42,731 nt of DNA from an uncultured bacterium (GTDB taxonomy: Bacteria; Cyanobacteriota; Vampirovibrionia; Gastranaerophilales; Gastranaerophilaceae), in contig CADCKD010000016.1 in assembly GCA_902801985.1 (NCBI GenBank), positions 1-42,731 of the forward strand, given 5' to 3'. Of this stretch, positions 7,867 to 16,740 are shown one piece after another; positions within the stretch are counted from its first letter, which is position 1, and each line of letters begins with the position of its first letter. Both the position numbers and the translations under genes were made by a program. The notes under the pieces were generated by a model that saw only the letters and a list, made by a program, of their open reading frames with translations, was not told where the DNA came from and searched no databases.

Positions 7867-10143
7867 TTAAAAATCATATTCAGGGACATAAAACGGTTCA
7901 TTATTTGCATCTTTATCAACAAAAGCTAAATAATAAGTCATTGCTTTATCCTTTGCGTGAGAATAACAATCCTCAGGAATAATAGCCTTATGCATATCTG
8001 TTCTATCCCCTGAATAATTACCCAATATTGATGCATATTTTTCAATATCAGACTTATTTAATCCTCCGCCATAGGCTTTTGTCTTGGCATCTGTTCCGGA
8101 AGGTCTTATTTCAATATATTTATCGTCAAACTCTAAATAAGTCCCATCTCCGACAAATTTAACATTTTTCAAATTATCAAAAGACAAACCTTGAGCGGAA
8201 AATTTATCATTCAGAATATTTTTAATCCCTTCTAATTTAACAGAATTTTCCCTGAGCGCAATTGCCATAGAAAGATAGAAAATGTCATTTAATGTTCGTT
8301 TTTCTTCACCTGCAAGCTTATCAGCTTTTAGCTTATCAATATCCGGTTCAGATTCATTGTAATATGCAATATCAACCCTTGTGTCAAAGCGACCGATAAT
8401 ATTATTCTTGTTGAATACATCAATTAAATAGTCCGCCAAAGATTTGGAAGCTAATTTTGAAACAAGAGCAGATGCAACAACTATAGCCTCAGTTGCACTC
8501 TTTTCTCTCATAGCAATAGCACATCTGCCATGTTGTGACCTTATCAAATCTTCAGAGCCCATAATCATTCCGCCGGATTCTTCTCCTGCAAACACTAATC
8601 TCGGGTTTATACCTAAATTAATAGGATTGCCCAAGACATCATCAATAACAACAGGTGAATTCGGAGCATTTTTAATCTTCAATTCAACTTTTTTCATAAT
8701 ATTTGCAATTTCCTTGAAGCCAACAGGAACATTTACAACCTTTACTCCGTTTGAAGCGGCCCACTCATCCCAAGATAAAGCTGAAGCGGTAGTCTTTATA
8801 ATAAATCGAGGATAGCTTTCCCAATTCCCGCTTGCTTTAAGCTGTTGAGTCCAAAAATCCATAAGCATTAAAAATGCTTGATTTGCGGTAAACACAGTAA
8901 GAATTCTGTTTGAATCCAATTTTAAATAATCTATACCATTGTTTTCTAATTTTGTTATATTATCAGCAGTATCAATTTGCGTTACAGTAAGCCTGTCGTG
9001 ATCAGGATCCGTAATAAGAACAGCCGTACCTACAGGATATTTTTTTAAACGTTCAGGATAATTCATAGTTTCAATCACAGGGAAATACTTTGTTCCGTCT
9101 GATTTATTTGCAACAACTGTTGCATCTACAGAGTAATCATAAAAAGCACTTTCCCCTTTTGGGGTTTTGTCAAACTTACCTATCGAATGGAAAAACGGAT
9201 CTTCTTCTGTATCCAACCAGTCGAATTTTGAATCTATACCCAACTTGCACAGTACTTTTGATAATGTTCTATATGCAGACCCTCCAACACATTCTACAAC
9301 AAGCTTTGATTTATATGATTTTATTAAATCCAAATTAATATCCTTTGCAACCCCGGATTTTAAATAATCAACATACAAATTTACTCCGTCTTCAATAAGA
9401 TGCATATAGGATTCATTTATTAAATCATCATCAGCAGCTGATATTTTTATTTCATAGAAGCCATTCTTTTCTGTTTCTTCAAAAATTTGTTTTATTTTAT
9501 TAACAAATTCCATAGATTCTTCCGGCAAATACTGACTTCCTTGACTGTTTAAATCTTTAGTTGCATTTTTGACAGAAATACCATGGCTGGATGTAATATA
9601 CTCTCCACCAAGTAAATCGAGCTTAAAAGCTAAAAACGATGCCAACCATATAGGAATAGTCTGTCTTTGGTAAGGGACAAGAGTTTCAATACCATTTGCA
9701 GCTTGAATTCTTGCAATAGCATCTAAAAATAATTTCGAATTATAACGAACTTCACACCCCGCAACTTTGACTAACCTCTTATTCGGATATTTTTCTCTTG
9801 CTACAAGAGCCTTTGCCAATGTCGCCAAAACAATACCAACAAGGTTTATAGGAAATCTTGTGTCCTGAGGATTTAGAATATTTTGAGGACCGCGGATTCC
9901 TGCTGTTGAAACTTTGGCTTCTTTTGCATATCCGGCAAACCAGTCATATAATCCTAAACCTTGTGGATTTTCGTCTTTATCATACTTATATAAGTGTTCT
10001 TTTTTTAATAAAAAAGAAAATTCCCCTTTGTTATCAAAATTCATCAAATCGAGCTTCTTTATGTAATCCGGAGTCTTTTCATAAACACTTTTAAACAATT
10101 CGTTTTCTAATTCATTATTTGATTTTTTCAACATCTCTAACAT
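7867..10143 (-). CDS. Large alpha-D-phosphohexomutase family protein (phosphoglucomutase/phosphomannomutase type)
   Basis: Members move phosphate between C1 and C6 of hexoses. The four family landmarks are present in order: STAGIRG (79-85), a catalytic-loop equivalent TSSHG (184-188), the metal loop DPDHDR (about 378), the sugar loop GEESGG (about 519) and the phosphate loop RPSGT (about 678). At 758 aa it is well beyond the usual 450-580, with extra sequence between the N-terminal motif and the metal loop and near the C-terminus. The catalytic loop departs from the canonical TASHNP: the Ser-His is kept but Asn-Pro is replaced by Gly-Ile. AAGGAGAGG lies just upstream of the ATG. The substrate (glucose, mannose or glucosamine phosphate) cannot be assigned. 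Confidence 0.82.
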   Translation of the reverse strand: MLEMLKKSNNELENELFKSVYEKTPDYIKKLDLMNFDNKGEFSFLLKKEHLYKYDKDENPQGLGLYDWFAGYAKEAKVSTAGIRGPQNILNPQDTRFPINLVGIVLATLAKALVAREKYPNKRLVKVAGCEVRYNSKLFLDAIARIQAANGIETLVPYQRQTIPIWLASFLAFKLDLLGGEYITSSHGISVKNATKDLNSQGSQYLPEESMEFVNKIKQIFEETEKNGFYEIKISAADDDLINESYMHLIEDGVNLYVDYLKSGVAKDINLDLIKSYKSKLVVECVGGSAYRTLSKVLCKLGIDSKFDWLDTEEDPFFHSIGKFDKTPKGESAFYDYSVDATVVANKSDGTKYFPVIETMNYPERLKKYPVGTAVLITDPDHDRLTVTQIDTADNITKLENNGIDYLKLDSNRILTVFTANQAFLMLMDFWTQQLKASGNWESYPRFIIKTTASALSWDEWAASNGVKVVNVPVGFKEIANIMKKVELKIKNAPNSPVVIDDVLGNPINLGINPRLVFAGEESGGMIMGSEDLIRSQHGRCAIAMREKSATEAIVVASALVSKLASKSLADYLIDVFNKNNIIGRFDTRVDIAYYNESEPDIDKLKADKLAGEEKRTLNDIFYLSMAIALRENSVKLEGIKNILNDKFSAQGLSFDNLKNVKFVGDGTYLEFDDKYIEIRPSGTDAKTKAYGGGLNKSDIEKYASILGNYSGDRTDMHKAIIPEDCYSHAKDKAMTYYLAFVDKDANNEPFYVPEYDF

Positions 10144-10214
10144 ATAAACCTCTCCTTATAAAAAAATAATACAATAAAAAAGATTAAATGATAGCCTATT
10201 AACTTTTTTTAATG

Positions 10215-10220
10215 TATAAT
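10215..10220 (+). promoter_or_regulatory. Probable -10 box for the acyltransferase pair
   Basis: TATAAT lies 33 bases before the first acyltransferase ATG, in the short gap divergent from the phosphohexomutase gene. The -35 region is poor. Confidence 0.35.
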
Positions 10221-10247
10221 AAATAATACTTGAAGGGGAGAAATCAA

Positions 10248-10943
10248 ATGGCAAAACCAAAAAAAATGTATTCAATGAGAAACGCCTCTCATTTCAATTG
10301 GTTTAGAACAATGTGGCAATTTGTAGTATGTAAATGTCTTTATATGCTCAGATTAAAACTTATTTACAGGATAGAAATAATCGGTAAAGAAAACATACCT
10401 GAGAATAATTCTTATATAATATGTCCGAACCATCTATCTACACTTGATCCGCCAATGCTTGCGGCTGTTTGGTCAAGGAATATTGCGTTTATGGCAAAAA
10501 AAGAATTATTTAATATTCCACTATTAAGATGGTGGCTCGATTGGCTTGGAGCTTTTTCAGTTGATAGGGAAAATCTCGGCCCTTCTACGGTTAAAACAGT
10601 AGAAGAAATATATGGCAGCAAATGGGTCTTGGGAATTTTTCCTCAAGGAACAAGAGGTATTCCGGGAGAAATTAAAGGAGTAACAAAAGGATTTGCGGGA
10701 CTTGCCAGATTAACAAAATGTGACATATTGCCTGTTGGTATTATAGGTTCAAATGAAGCAAGATGGAAACCTTTTTCCGGTAAAATTATTATTAAAATAG
10801 GAAAGATAATTCCATACAACAAAGACCTTGAACTTGTTAAAAATAAATGGATTGAACAAATCCAAGAATTAACAGGATTTAAATATATCCAAGAAGAAGA
10901 TAACGCATCCAAAAGTAAACAGGGGGAATTAGTTAATGGCTAA
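10248..10943 (+). CDS. plsC: 1-acyl-sn-glycerol-3-phosphate acyltransferase-like protein (copy 1)
   Basis: A 231-residue member of the PlsC/LPLAT family, which acylates lysophosphatidate or related lipids at the cytoplasmic membrane face. The catalytic HX4D motif is NHLSTLDPP, and the glycerophosphate-binding motif is FPQGTRG. The frame is open back to a TTG at 10230, but the ATG at 10248 (MAKPKKMYSM) has GGGGAG 7 bases upstream and is chosen. The stop codon overlaps the start of the next acyltransferase, so the two form a coupled pair. A single hydrophobic segment near the N-terminus could anchor it. Family is certain; the exact acyl acceptor is not. Confidence 0.9.
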   Translation: MAKPKKMYSMRNASHFNWFRTMWQFVVCKCLYMLRLKLIYRIEIIGKENIPENNSYIICPNHLSTLDPPMLAAVWSRNIAFMAKKELFNIPLLRWWLDWLGAFSVDRENLGPSTVKTVEEIYGSKWVLGIFPQGTRGIPGEIKGVTKGFAGLARLTKCDILPVGIIGSNEARWKPFSGKIIIKIGKIIPYNKDLELVKNKWIEQIQELTGFKYIQEEDNASKSKQGELVNG

Positions 10944-11667
10944 GGAACGAAACTTTAACAGACGATTTGCAAAGGAATATAACTGGTTTAGAACACTCTT
11001 TTACATGTCTTTTTTGTATTTTGTTGTTTATCCGATATACAACATATATTATGACTACAAAGTCATAGGACGTGAGAATTTGCCGCCCAAAACCGCCAAA
11101 AGAGGTAAATACATATATGCCGCAAACCACGTATCACAATTAGACCCTCCGATGGTTGTTATGGGTGCACATTGTCCAATAGCCTTTATGGCCAAAAAAG
11201 AATTATTTGAACCGGATTGCAAAATCAAATGGTTAGTAAAAAGACTCGGAGCATTTGCTGTTGATCGTTCAAAACCGGAGATTGCAACATTCAAAACTGT
11301 CAGAGATGTTTTAACAACGTCATGGTCATTGGGGATTTTCCCTCAAGGGACTGTAAAACCGTACGGTAAACTTGAAGGGATAAAAAAGGGATTTGCTGAA
11401 ATTGCAAAAGTAGCAAAAGCAGATATTGTACCAGTCGCAATTGCCGAATGGACCGGATACTTAAAAGTTTGGCCTATTTTTCCGTTTAAAAGACAACACG
11501 TAGTTATAAAGGTTGGAAAACCAATTTCTTACCAACTGTCTCACGAAGAAATTATATACCAGTGGGCACAACAAATTTCAGAAATGGCTGATTACGAGAA
11601 TTGCATACCAAAACCCCAAGAAAACACAGATATAAAAACACAAGAGAAAGAAAAAGCAGAAGTTTGA
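10936..11667 (+). CDS. 1-acyl-sn-glycerol-3-phosphate acyltransferase-like protein (copy 2)
   Basis: A 243-residue paralogue of the preceding gene, starting 8 bases inside it (the ATG lies in AATGGCTAA, with GGGGG upstream). It shares the KEYNWFRT-like N-terminus, the HX4D motif NHVSQLDPP and FPQGTVKP, plus the paired AFMAKKELF and LGAFAVDRS segments. The C-terminal tail is Lys/Glu-rich. Divergence between the copies suggests different acyl donors or acceptors, for instance one making phosphatidate and the other acylating a different lipid. It ends just before a strong bidirectional terminator. Confidence 0.88.
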   Translation: MAKERNFNRRFAKEYNWFRTLFYMSFLYFVVYPIYNIYYDYKVIGRENLPPKTAKRGKYIYAANHVSQLDPPMVVMGAHCPIAFMAKKELFEPDCKIKWLVKRLGAFAVDRSKPEIATFKTVRDVLTTSWSLGIFPQGTVKPYGKLEGIKKGFAEIAKVAKADIVPVAIAEWTGYLKVWPIFPFKRQHVVIKVGKPISYQLSHEEIIYQWAQQISEMADYENCIPKPQENTDIKTQEKEKAEV

Positions 11668-11685
11668 AAATTTATACGATATAAA

Positions 11686-11709
11686 AAAGCCCCTTTTTAC
11701 AGGGGCTTT
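11686..11709. terminator. Bidirectional hairpin terminator
   Basis: A 9-bp stem (AAAGCCCCT / AGGGGCTTT) closes a 6-base loop. It has T-rich flanks on both strands and lies between the convergent acyltransferase pair and the HEAT-like gene. Confidence 0.88.
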
Positions 11710-11740
11710 ATTTTATTTAAAGAAAGGAATTTTTAAAATC

Positions 11741-12721
11741 TTATTTATTTGCACCTATTTTATTTAATGCTTCTGTTGCACGTTCAACTACATTTGGATC
11801 TTGGTCTTTTTTAGCAACTTCAAATAATGTAGTTAAATCTTTGTTATATTCAGGTCTTTGTTCTTGAATATAGCTTAATGCTTCGATTGCAGATGCTCTT
11901 ACCATAGGATTTGGATTATCTTTTAACTGGTTAACAACATTTACTGCTTCAGGCAATTCTGTCAACGGAACTAGTTTATTTGATAACTTCATAACTTCAT
12001 TTGCATAAACTCTGTCAAGCATTGCTATTGAGAACAATGCATAACTTTTGTTTAATTCAGCTTTTTCCATTGGAGTAATTGTTTCAGCCAATTTTACTTC
12101 TTCAGGTGTTAACTGTTGGTTATTCATTTTCTTTTGTCTAAGCTCTGCTTGTTCTTTAGTTGGTCCTTCCAATTTTGAAGTATCAAAACTTACGATATCA
12201 TTTAATGCCTTAAATACATTTGAATCAACTAAAGCTGATGCTTTTGATGTTCCATTAGTTTCATCTTCTTTAATTACTTTTGAAATTTCTTCCATAGCTT
12301 GTTTTTGTTGTTCTATATCAGAGCTTGAAAGTCTTGATGTAAAGCTATTCAAATCAATTTCCGGTTGTACAGGCTCAGATTTCACAGCTTCAGGTTCAGA
12401 AACTACCGGTTCAGGAACTTCAGGAGCTTGAGTTGCTTCAGGTGCCTGTTGTTGAGCCGGCGCATTATTTACATTAACCTGCTGAGGAGCTTGGTTAATC
12501 GGCGGGTAATAGCAAGGTTGAGTTCCAGCATTTGGATAATTATATACTGGAGCTTGCGGATAATTGTATACAGGATCTGTATATTGCATATTTTGTACTT
12601 GTGGTTGTTGGCATGATTGGCCATTTACACCTACTGATGGGTTATGTATATCTATTTTTACCGCGTTATAATTAGGTTGTTGAGCTGCTGGAGCCGGTTG
12701 TACACATGGTGATTGAATCAT
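11741..12721 (-). CDS. HEAT-repeat-like protein with Pro/Gln/Tyr-rich N-terminal region
   Basis: A 326-residue protein with no signal peptide. Residues 1-125 are low-complexity: Pro, Gln, Ala and Asn, with two tandem copies of PVYNYP-type sequence near 50-65 and an acidic Pro-Glu-Ala stretch near 95-120. A short motif VKIDIHNPSVGV lies near residue 22. Residues from about 200 to the end form helical pairs such as NPMVRASAIEALSYI and DPNVVERATEALNKIG, typical of HEAT/armadillo repeats that bind protein partners. A scaffolding or adaptor role is likely, but no partner is indicated. The start is supported by AAGGAAAGG upstream. It is monocistronic, with a terminator immediately downstream. Confidence 0.65.
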   Translation of the reverse strand: MIQSPCVQPAPAAQQPNYNAVKIDIHNPSVGVNGQSCQQPQVQNMQYTDPVYNYPQAPVYNYPNAGTQPCYYPPINQAPQQVNVNNAPAQQQAPEATQAPEVPEPVVSEPEAVKSEPVQPEIDLNSFTSRLSSSDIEQQKQAMEEISKVIKEDETNGTSKASALVDSNVFKALNDIVSFDTSKLEGPTKEQAELRQKKMNNQQLTPEEVKLAETITPMEKAELNKSYALFSIAMLDRVYANEVMKLSNKLVPLTELPEAVNVVNQLKDNPNPMVRASAIEALSYIQEQRPEYNKDLTTLFEVAKKDQDPNVVERATEALNKIGANK

Positions 12722-12968
12722 AAAATTTTCCTTTCCTTATAAAATGGGTATATATCTATTCTACCCATTAAATGTTCCTAAAGATAAAATATTGCTAATT
12801 TTATATACTATTTTAATAAAAGTTTACATTTATGGGGCCAAAAGTAATTATAGCAAGAAAAAATGTTTTGTAAAGCAATATAATATACATAAAATAGAAT
12901 GTTCTGTTTTTTTATGATAAAATAAATGGTATATTATCGTATTAGGTAGGAGTATAATTTAATAGAAT

Positions 12969-13925
12969 ATGGAGATAGATAGAGCAAATAAAGGGGCAAT
13001 AAGAAAAGCTTTAGGTAAATCTTTAGCCTCTATTGGGGAAAAATATAGTAATGTTGTGGTTTTAGATGCGGATTTAGCATGTTCGACTCAAACCAAAATG
13101 TTTCAAGAGAAATTTCCTGAACGCTTCTTCGATTGCGGCATAGCCGAGCAGGACATGATTGCTACAGCTGCGGGACTAGCTTCAGAAAACAAAATTCCGT
13201 TTGCCGCAAGTTTTGCAGTCTTTGCAACAGGCAGAGCCTATGATCAGATTCGTAACGGAATTTGTTATCCGAACTTCAATGTAAAAATCATAGGAACTCA
13301 CGGCGGGATTACCGTAGGAGAAGACGGAGCAACACATCAAGCACTTGAGGATATCTCATTAATGAGAGGATTGCCTAATATGACGGTTCTTGTTCCTGCA
13401 GATTGCAGAGAATGCGAGCAAATAATTGAATATGCCGCATCACATAAGGGACCTATGTACATCCGCATACCTAGAAGTAATGTCCCTAATATATATGATG
13501 AGAATTATAAATTTGACGCAAATAAAGCTAATATTGTAGAAAATGGGGATGACATAACAATATTTACAAATGGAGAAACACTGGCAGAATCTATTTTTGC
13601 AGCGCATGAGCTTAAAATGAGTGGCATCAGCGCAGCAGTTATAAATGTACCTGTAGTGAAGCCTATCGACAAAAATACAATCGTTGAACAAGCTAAAAAG
13701 ACAAAATTTATTGTTACTATCGAAAATCACTCTATTATTGGCGGGCTTGGTTCTGCCGTATGTGAAGTTCTTTCTGAAAACTACCCGGCAAAGGTTTATC
13801 GAATTGGCATTAACGACGAATTTGGCCAAAGCGGGACATCAGATGAACTTATGAAATACTACGGTTTAGATAGTATGTCTTTAGCAAATAAAATTAAAAC
13901 ACTATACCAAAAGGAAGTTATATAA
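12969..13925 (+). CDS. Transketolase C-terminal subunit
   Basis: At 318 aa it matches the stand-alone C-terminal half of split transketolases: a pyrimidine-binding domain (1-170, with DADLACSTQT, FDCGIAEQDMIATAAGLA and GTHGGITVGEDGATHQALEDI) and the transketolase C domain. Split enzymes need an N-terminal ThDP-binding half, normally encoded directly upstream. Here the upstream gene is an unrelated HEAT-like gene on the other strand, so the partner must lie elsewhere. A UAG lies in frame just before the ATG at 12969, fixing the start, although the AGGAG is 16 bases upstream, further than usual. Its stop abuts the ftsE start. The pathway would be the non-oxidative pentose phosphate branch; a related two-subunit ThDP enzyme is possible. 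Confidence 0.85.
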   Translation: MEIDRANKGAIRKALGKSLASIGEKYSNVVVLDADLACSTQTKMFQEKFPERFFDCGIAEQDMIATAAGLASENKIPFAASFAVFATGRAYDQIRNGICYPNFNVKIIGTHGGITVGEDGATHQALEDISLMRGLPNMTVLVPADCRECEQIIEYAASHKGPMYIRIPRSNVPNIYDENYKFDANKANIVENGDDITIFTNGETLAESIFAAHELKMSGISAAVINVPVVKPIDKNTIVEQAKKTKFIVTIENHSIIGGLGSAVCEVLSENYPAKVYRIGINDEFGQSGTSDELMKYYGLDSMSLANKIKTLYQKEVI

Positions 13926-14603
13926 ATGATTAAACTTAAGAATGTTACTAAAAGATATAAAAATGATCACTACGCATTAAAAAATGTTAGCCTTGAAATA
14001 AATTCCGGAGAATTTATATTTATTGTTGGAGCTTCCGGAGCAGGGAAATCAACTTTAATGAAACTGCTTTATGGTGAAGAAAAACCAACTAGCGGAGTTG
14101 TTTCTATCGGAGGGATTAACATTGCTAATATTAAGAATAGCAAAATTCCTAATCTTAGAAGGTGCATGGGAATTGTATTCCAAGATTATAAATTACTGCA
14201 AAATCAAACGGTATTTGATAATGTCGCATACGTTATTAAAACTTTGGGGATTAGCAGTAAAGAAATCAATGCAAGAGTACAAGGTGCTCTGAAGATTGTA
14301 GGTCTATACGAAAAAAGGAATGCGACGCCTTCAGAGCTATCAGGCGGTGAGCAACAAAGAGTTGGGATTGCAAGAGCAATTGTTAACGGACCTCCGTTAT
14401 TAATTGCGGATGAACCAACCGGGAATTTGGATCCTCAGAATTCAATGGAAATTATGCAAATATTAGATCAAATTAACCAAAGGGGAATTACAGTTATTGT
14501 TTCTACTCACGACCATAATATGGTTGATTATTTTAGGAAACGTGTAATTAAACTTGATAACGGAGAATTAGTAAAAGACATACAAGCAGGTACATATGAA
14601 TAA
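13926..14603 (+). CDS. ftsE: Cell division ATP-binding protein FtsE
   Basis: The ABC ATPase of the FtsEX complex, which controls peptidoglycan hydrolases during division from the inner face of the cytoplasmic membrane. At 225 aa it has standard length. Visible are Walker A GASGAGKST (about 35-43), the signature LSGGEQQRVGIARA, Walker B LLIADEP followed by TGNLD, and the switch His in STHDHN. Its ATG directly follows the transketolase stop with no gap, and its 3' end overlaps ftsX by 8 bases, so the genes are translationally coupled. Confidence 0.94.
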   Translation: MIKLKNVTKRYKNDHYALKNVSLEINSGEFIFIVGASGAGKSTLMKLLYGEEKPTSGVVSIGGINIANIKNSKIPNLRRCMGIVFQDYKLLQNQTVFDNVAYVIKTLGISSKEINARVQGALKIVGLYEKRNATPSELSGGEQQRVGIARAIVNGPPLLIADEPTGNLDPQNSMEIMQILDQINQRGITVIVSTHDHNMVDYFRKRVIKLDNGELVKDIQAGTYE

Positions 14604-15492
14604 TCTAAAATCAAATGTAAAAAGACATATACCAAAAGATTGGTTGTGCGAGCTCAGAATTTTGCACAGGCTCGGCATTCAAACTTTGACAGACATCGCC
14701 AGAACAGGTTGGGTAAACATAATAATCATAACAACAATGGCTGCAATTTTGATGATATTTGGTGCATGCTTTAGAACGGCATTATCTATATCTTCCTTTT
14801 CAAAGGAACTTGGCAGTGCATTAGAAATTTCTGTTTACTTGAAAAGTAACGTAAACCTTGAGCAAGTAAAAAAAGAAATTGAAACATATGAACACGTAGA
14901 AGAAATCACAGTAATCCCGAAAAATGAATCCTGGCACAAACTTAAAACAGAAATGAGCTTGCCTGATATTGACAATCCTTTACCGGATACATTCCACGTA
15001 AAAGTTGATAATATTGATAATTTACAAATTGTATTTGATAACATCAAAAAACATCAGTCTGTTGAAGATATGAGTTATGCAAAAGATATTGTCGCCAAAA
15101 TGGAAGTTGTGAATCATGTTATAAAAACAATTACTATAATGATTATAATAATTATGGGATTATTAACCATTACAATCATAAACAATACAATACAGCTTGT
15201 AATACAAGCAAGAAAAGAAGAAATTGAAATTATGAGGTTAATGGGTGTTAGCAACTGGTATATAAGATTTCCATTTGTAATGCAGGGAGCTTTTTACGGT
15301 TTTGCCGGTTCATTAATAGCTCTTGTTCCGTTGAAATACGTACAAAACGGATTAATGAATATGCATAAATTTTTCATGGTACCAACCCCTCCTCACGCAT
15401 TAAATTTGGTAGTTTTAGTAATGTTCTCTATGAGTATATTATTCGGTGCAATAGGCAGCTACTGGTGTATAAAAAAACATCTACAGGTATAA
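14596..15492 (+). CDS. ftsX: Cell division membrane protein FtsX
   Basis: The permease-like partner of FtsE; 298 aa. It has an N-terminal cytoplasmic segment, a first transmembrane helix (about 38-60), an extracellular loop of roughly 110 residues with the FtsX ECD pattern (EISVYLKSNVNLEQVKKEIE, then a proline-rich ending LPDTFHVKV), and three further helices toward the C-terminus, including MIIIIMGLLTITII and the FtsX-domain segment EIEIMRLMGVSNWYIRFPF. The loop would contact a peptidoglycan hydrolase or its activator in the periplasm; none is visible next door. Confidence 0.93.
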   Translation: MNNLKSNVKRHIPKDWLCELRILHRLGIQTLTDIARTGWVNIIIITTMAAILMIFGACFRTALSISSFSKELGSALEISVYLKSNVNLEQVKKEIETYEHVEEITVIPKNESWHKLKTEMSLPDIDNPLPDTFHVKVDNIDNLQIVFDNIKKHQSVEDMSYAKDIVAKMEVVNHVIKTITIMIIIIMGLLTITIINNTIQLVIQARKEEIEIMRLMGVSNWYIRFPFVMQGAFYGFAGSLIALVPLKYVQNGLMNMHKFFMVPTPPHALNLVVLVMFSMSILFGAIGSYWCIKKHLQV

Positions 15493-15498
15493 TTTTAT

Positions 15499-16740
15499 AT
15501 GGCACATAACATTCTACTTATAAGTAATGATATAAATATTAATAATACGCTCTTAAAGAAACTCCTTCTATTAAGAGATAATGATAGTGTTAAAATCTCA
15601 ACTTTTGAGAATGTTAAACTGCTAAGTTCCATAAATTCAGACATAATAATAATCAATACTATTGATAATGAACAAGAAGAAATTTTTAAATGTATTGATT
15701 ATATAAATGAAATAACAACGAAGAAAATTTTCTTATTACTTGATAATATCGATTATAAGTTTATATTTGATGCGTATGATAAAGGTATTTTTGATTATTT
15801 CTCTATTAATGATGAAAGTTATAGTATATCAATAAAAATTATGAATTGCCTTAAGTTTGTTTCTATGGAAGAAATCAATTCCAGAAATAATGATTATTTA
15901 TTAAGTACGGGAGCAATAGACTTCAAAACAGGTCTATATACTATAAATTACATAAAAGAAATTTACAATTCTATTACTTCAAATAAAAAATATCAAAATG
16001 GCGTTTTTGCAATTCTCACACTTGATGAAAGCATTAAAACAAAAGTTTCAACAAACAGACTGGCACTTGCAATCAAAAAAAATATCCGGCGCAATGATTT
16101 AGCTGCAATAGTAAAAGGCGGTTATTTTTATCTGTTTTTGCAAAATATCAATGTAGAAAATGCTGAAAACATAATATATAAATTACAAACTGTTATGGGA
16201 GAAGAATGCAAAATTCGTGCAGGTCTTGCAAATATCGGAATACAAGATTTTGAAGTTCTTAAAAAAGCTGCAAAAGATAGTCTTAATTCTGCAATACTCC
16301 ATGATCAAACAGTGATGGCTTTATCAAGCGTAAGTGATGATTGGCTTGAAGATGACAATGAAAAATCAAAACAATACAAATTATTTAAAGTTATCTATGA
16401 AAATAAGCTGAAATATATAATAGAACCTGTATTTTTTAAAACACAAAAGGATTTTTCAAAAAAACTAAGAAAAACAAATGTGACACAATACGTCAATAGT
16501 GTTGAAAGTTCCTTTGGGCTAAAAAATGATAACCAGCAAAGTGAACTACTGATAAGATTTGACGGATTTTCAAAACTTAATATCCAAATTATACATAGCG
16601 GACTGGATTCAGAAGAAAATTCAAAATACGAACTAAATCTAAAAAAATTAACAGAAAAAGAATTATCCAAGCTACTTAAACAGCTATATGAAGAATTTAC
16701 AAAAAGCAATATACGAAGGGAGACCTTGAATGCTGAATAG
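15499..16740 (+). CDS. Receiver-like protein with degenerate GGDEF-type domain
   Basis: A 413-residue soluble protein. Residues 1-115 look like a response-regulator-type alpha/beta domain (NILLISND, DIIIINTID, KIFLLLDN, FDAYDKGIFDYF) that appears to lack the usual acidic pair and phospho-Asp context. Residues about 135-290 align by pattern with a diguanylate cyclase: D-F-K-T-G-L-Y at 141-147 is like the conserved D-x-L-T-G-L-x-N, and RRNDLAAIVKGGYFYLFL (197-214) occupies the R-x-D-x-x-A-R-x-G-G-D-E-F position. The catalytic GGDEF is replaced by GGYFY, so it is probably inactive and may sense or scaffold. The C-terminal ~110 residues are unassigned. It follows ftsX by 6 bases and overlaps the next gene by 11. 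Confidence 0.6.
   Translation: MAHNILLISNDININNTLLKKLLLLRDNDSVKISTFENVKLLSSINSDIIIINTIDNEQEEIFKCIDYINEITTKKIFLLLDNIDYKFIFDAYDKGIFDYFSINDESYSISIKIMNCLKFVSMEEINSRNNDYLLSTGAIDFKTGLYTINYIKEIYNSITSNKKYQNGVFAILTLDESIKTKVSTNRLALAIKKNIRRNDLAAIVKGGYFYLFLQNINVENAENIIYKLQTVMGEECKIRAGLANIGIQDFEVLKKAAKDSLNSAILHDQTVMALSSVSDDWLEDDNEKSKQYKLFKVIYENKLKYIIEPVFFKTQKDFSKKLRKTNVTQYVNSVESSFGLKNDNQQSELLIRFDGFSKLNIQIIHSGLDSEENSKYELNLKKLTEKELSKLLKQLYEEFTKSNIRRETLNAE

Noticed and set aside
8444..9367. Plus-strand frames within the phosphohexomutase gene
   Set aside because: Antisense shadows of a gene whose signature motifs cover the same region.
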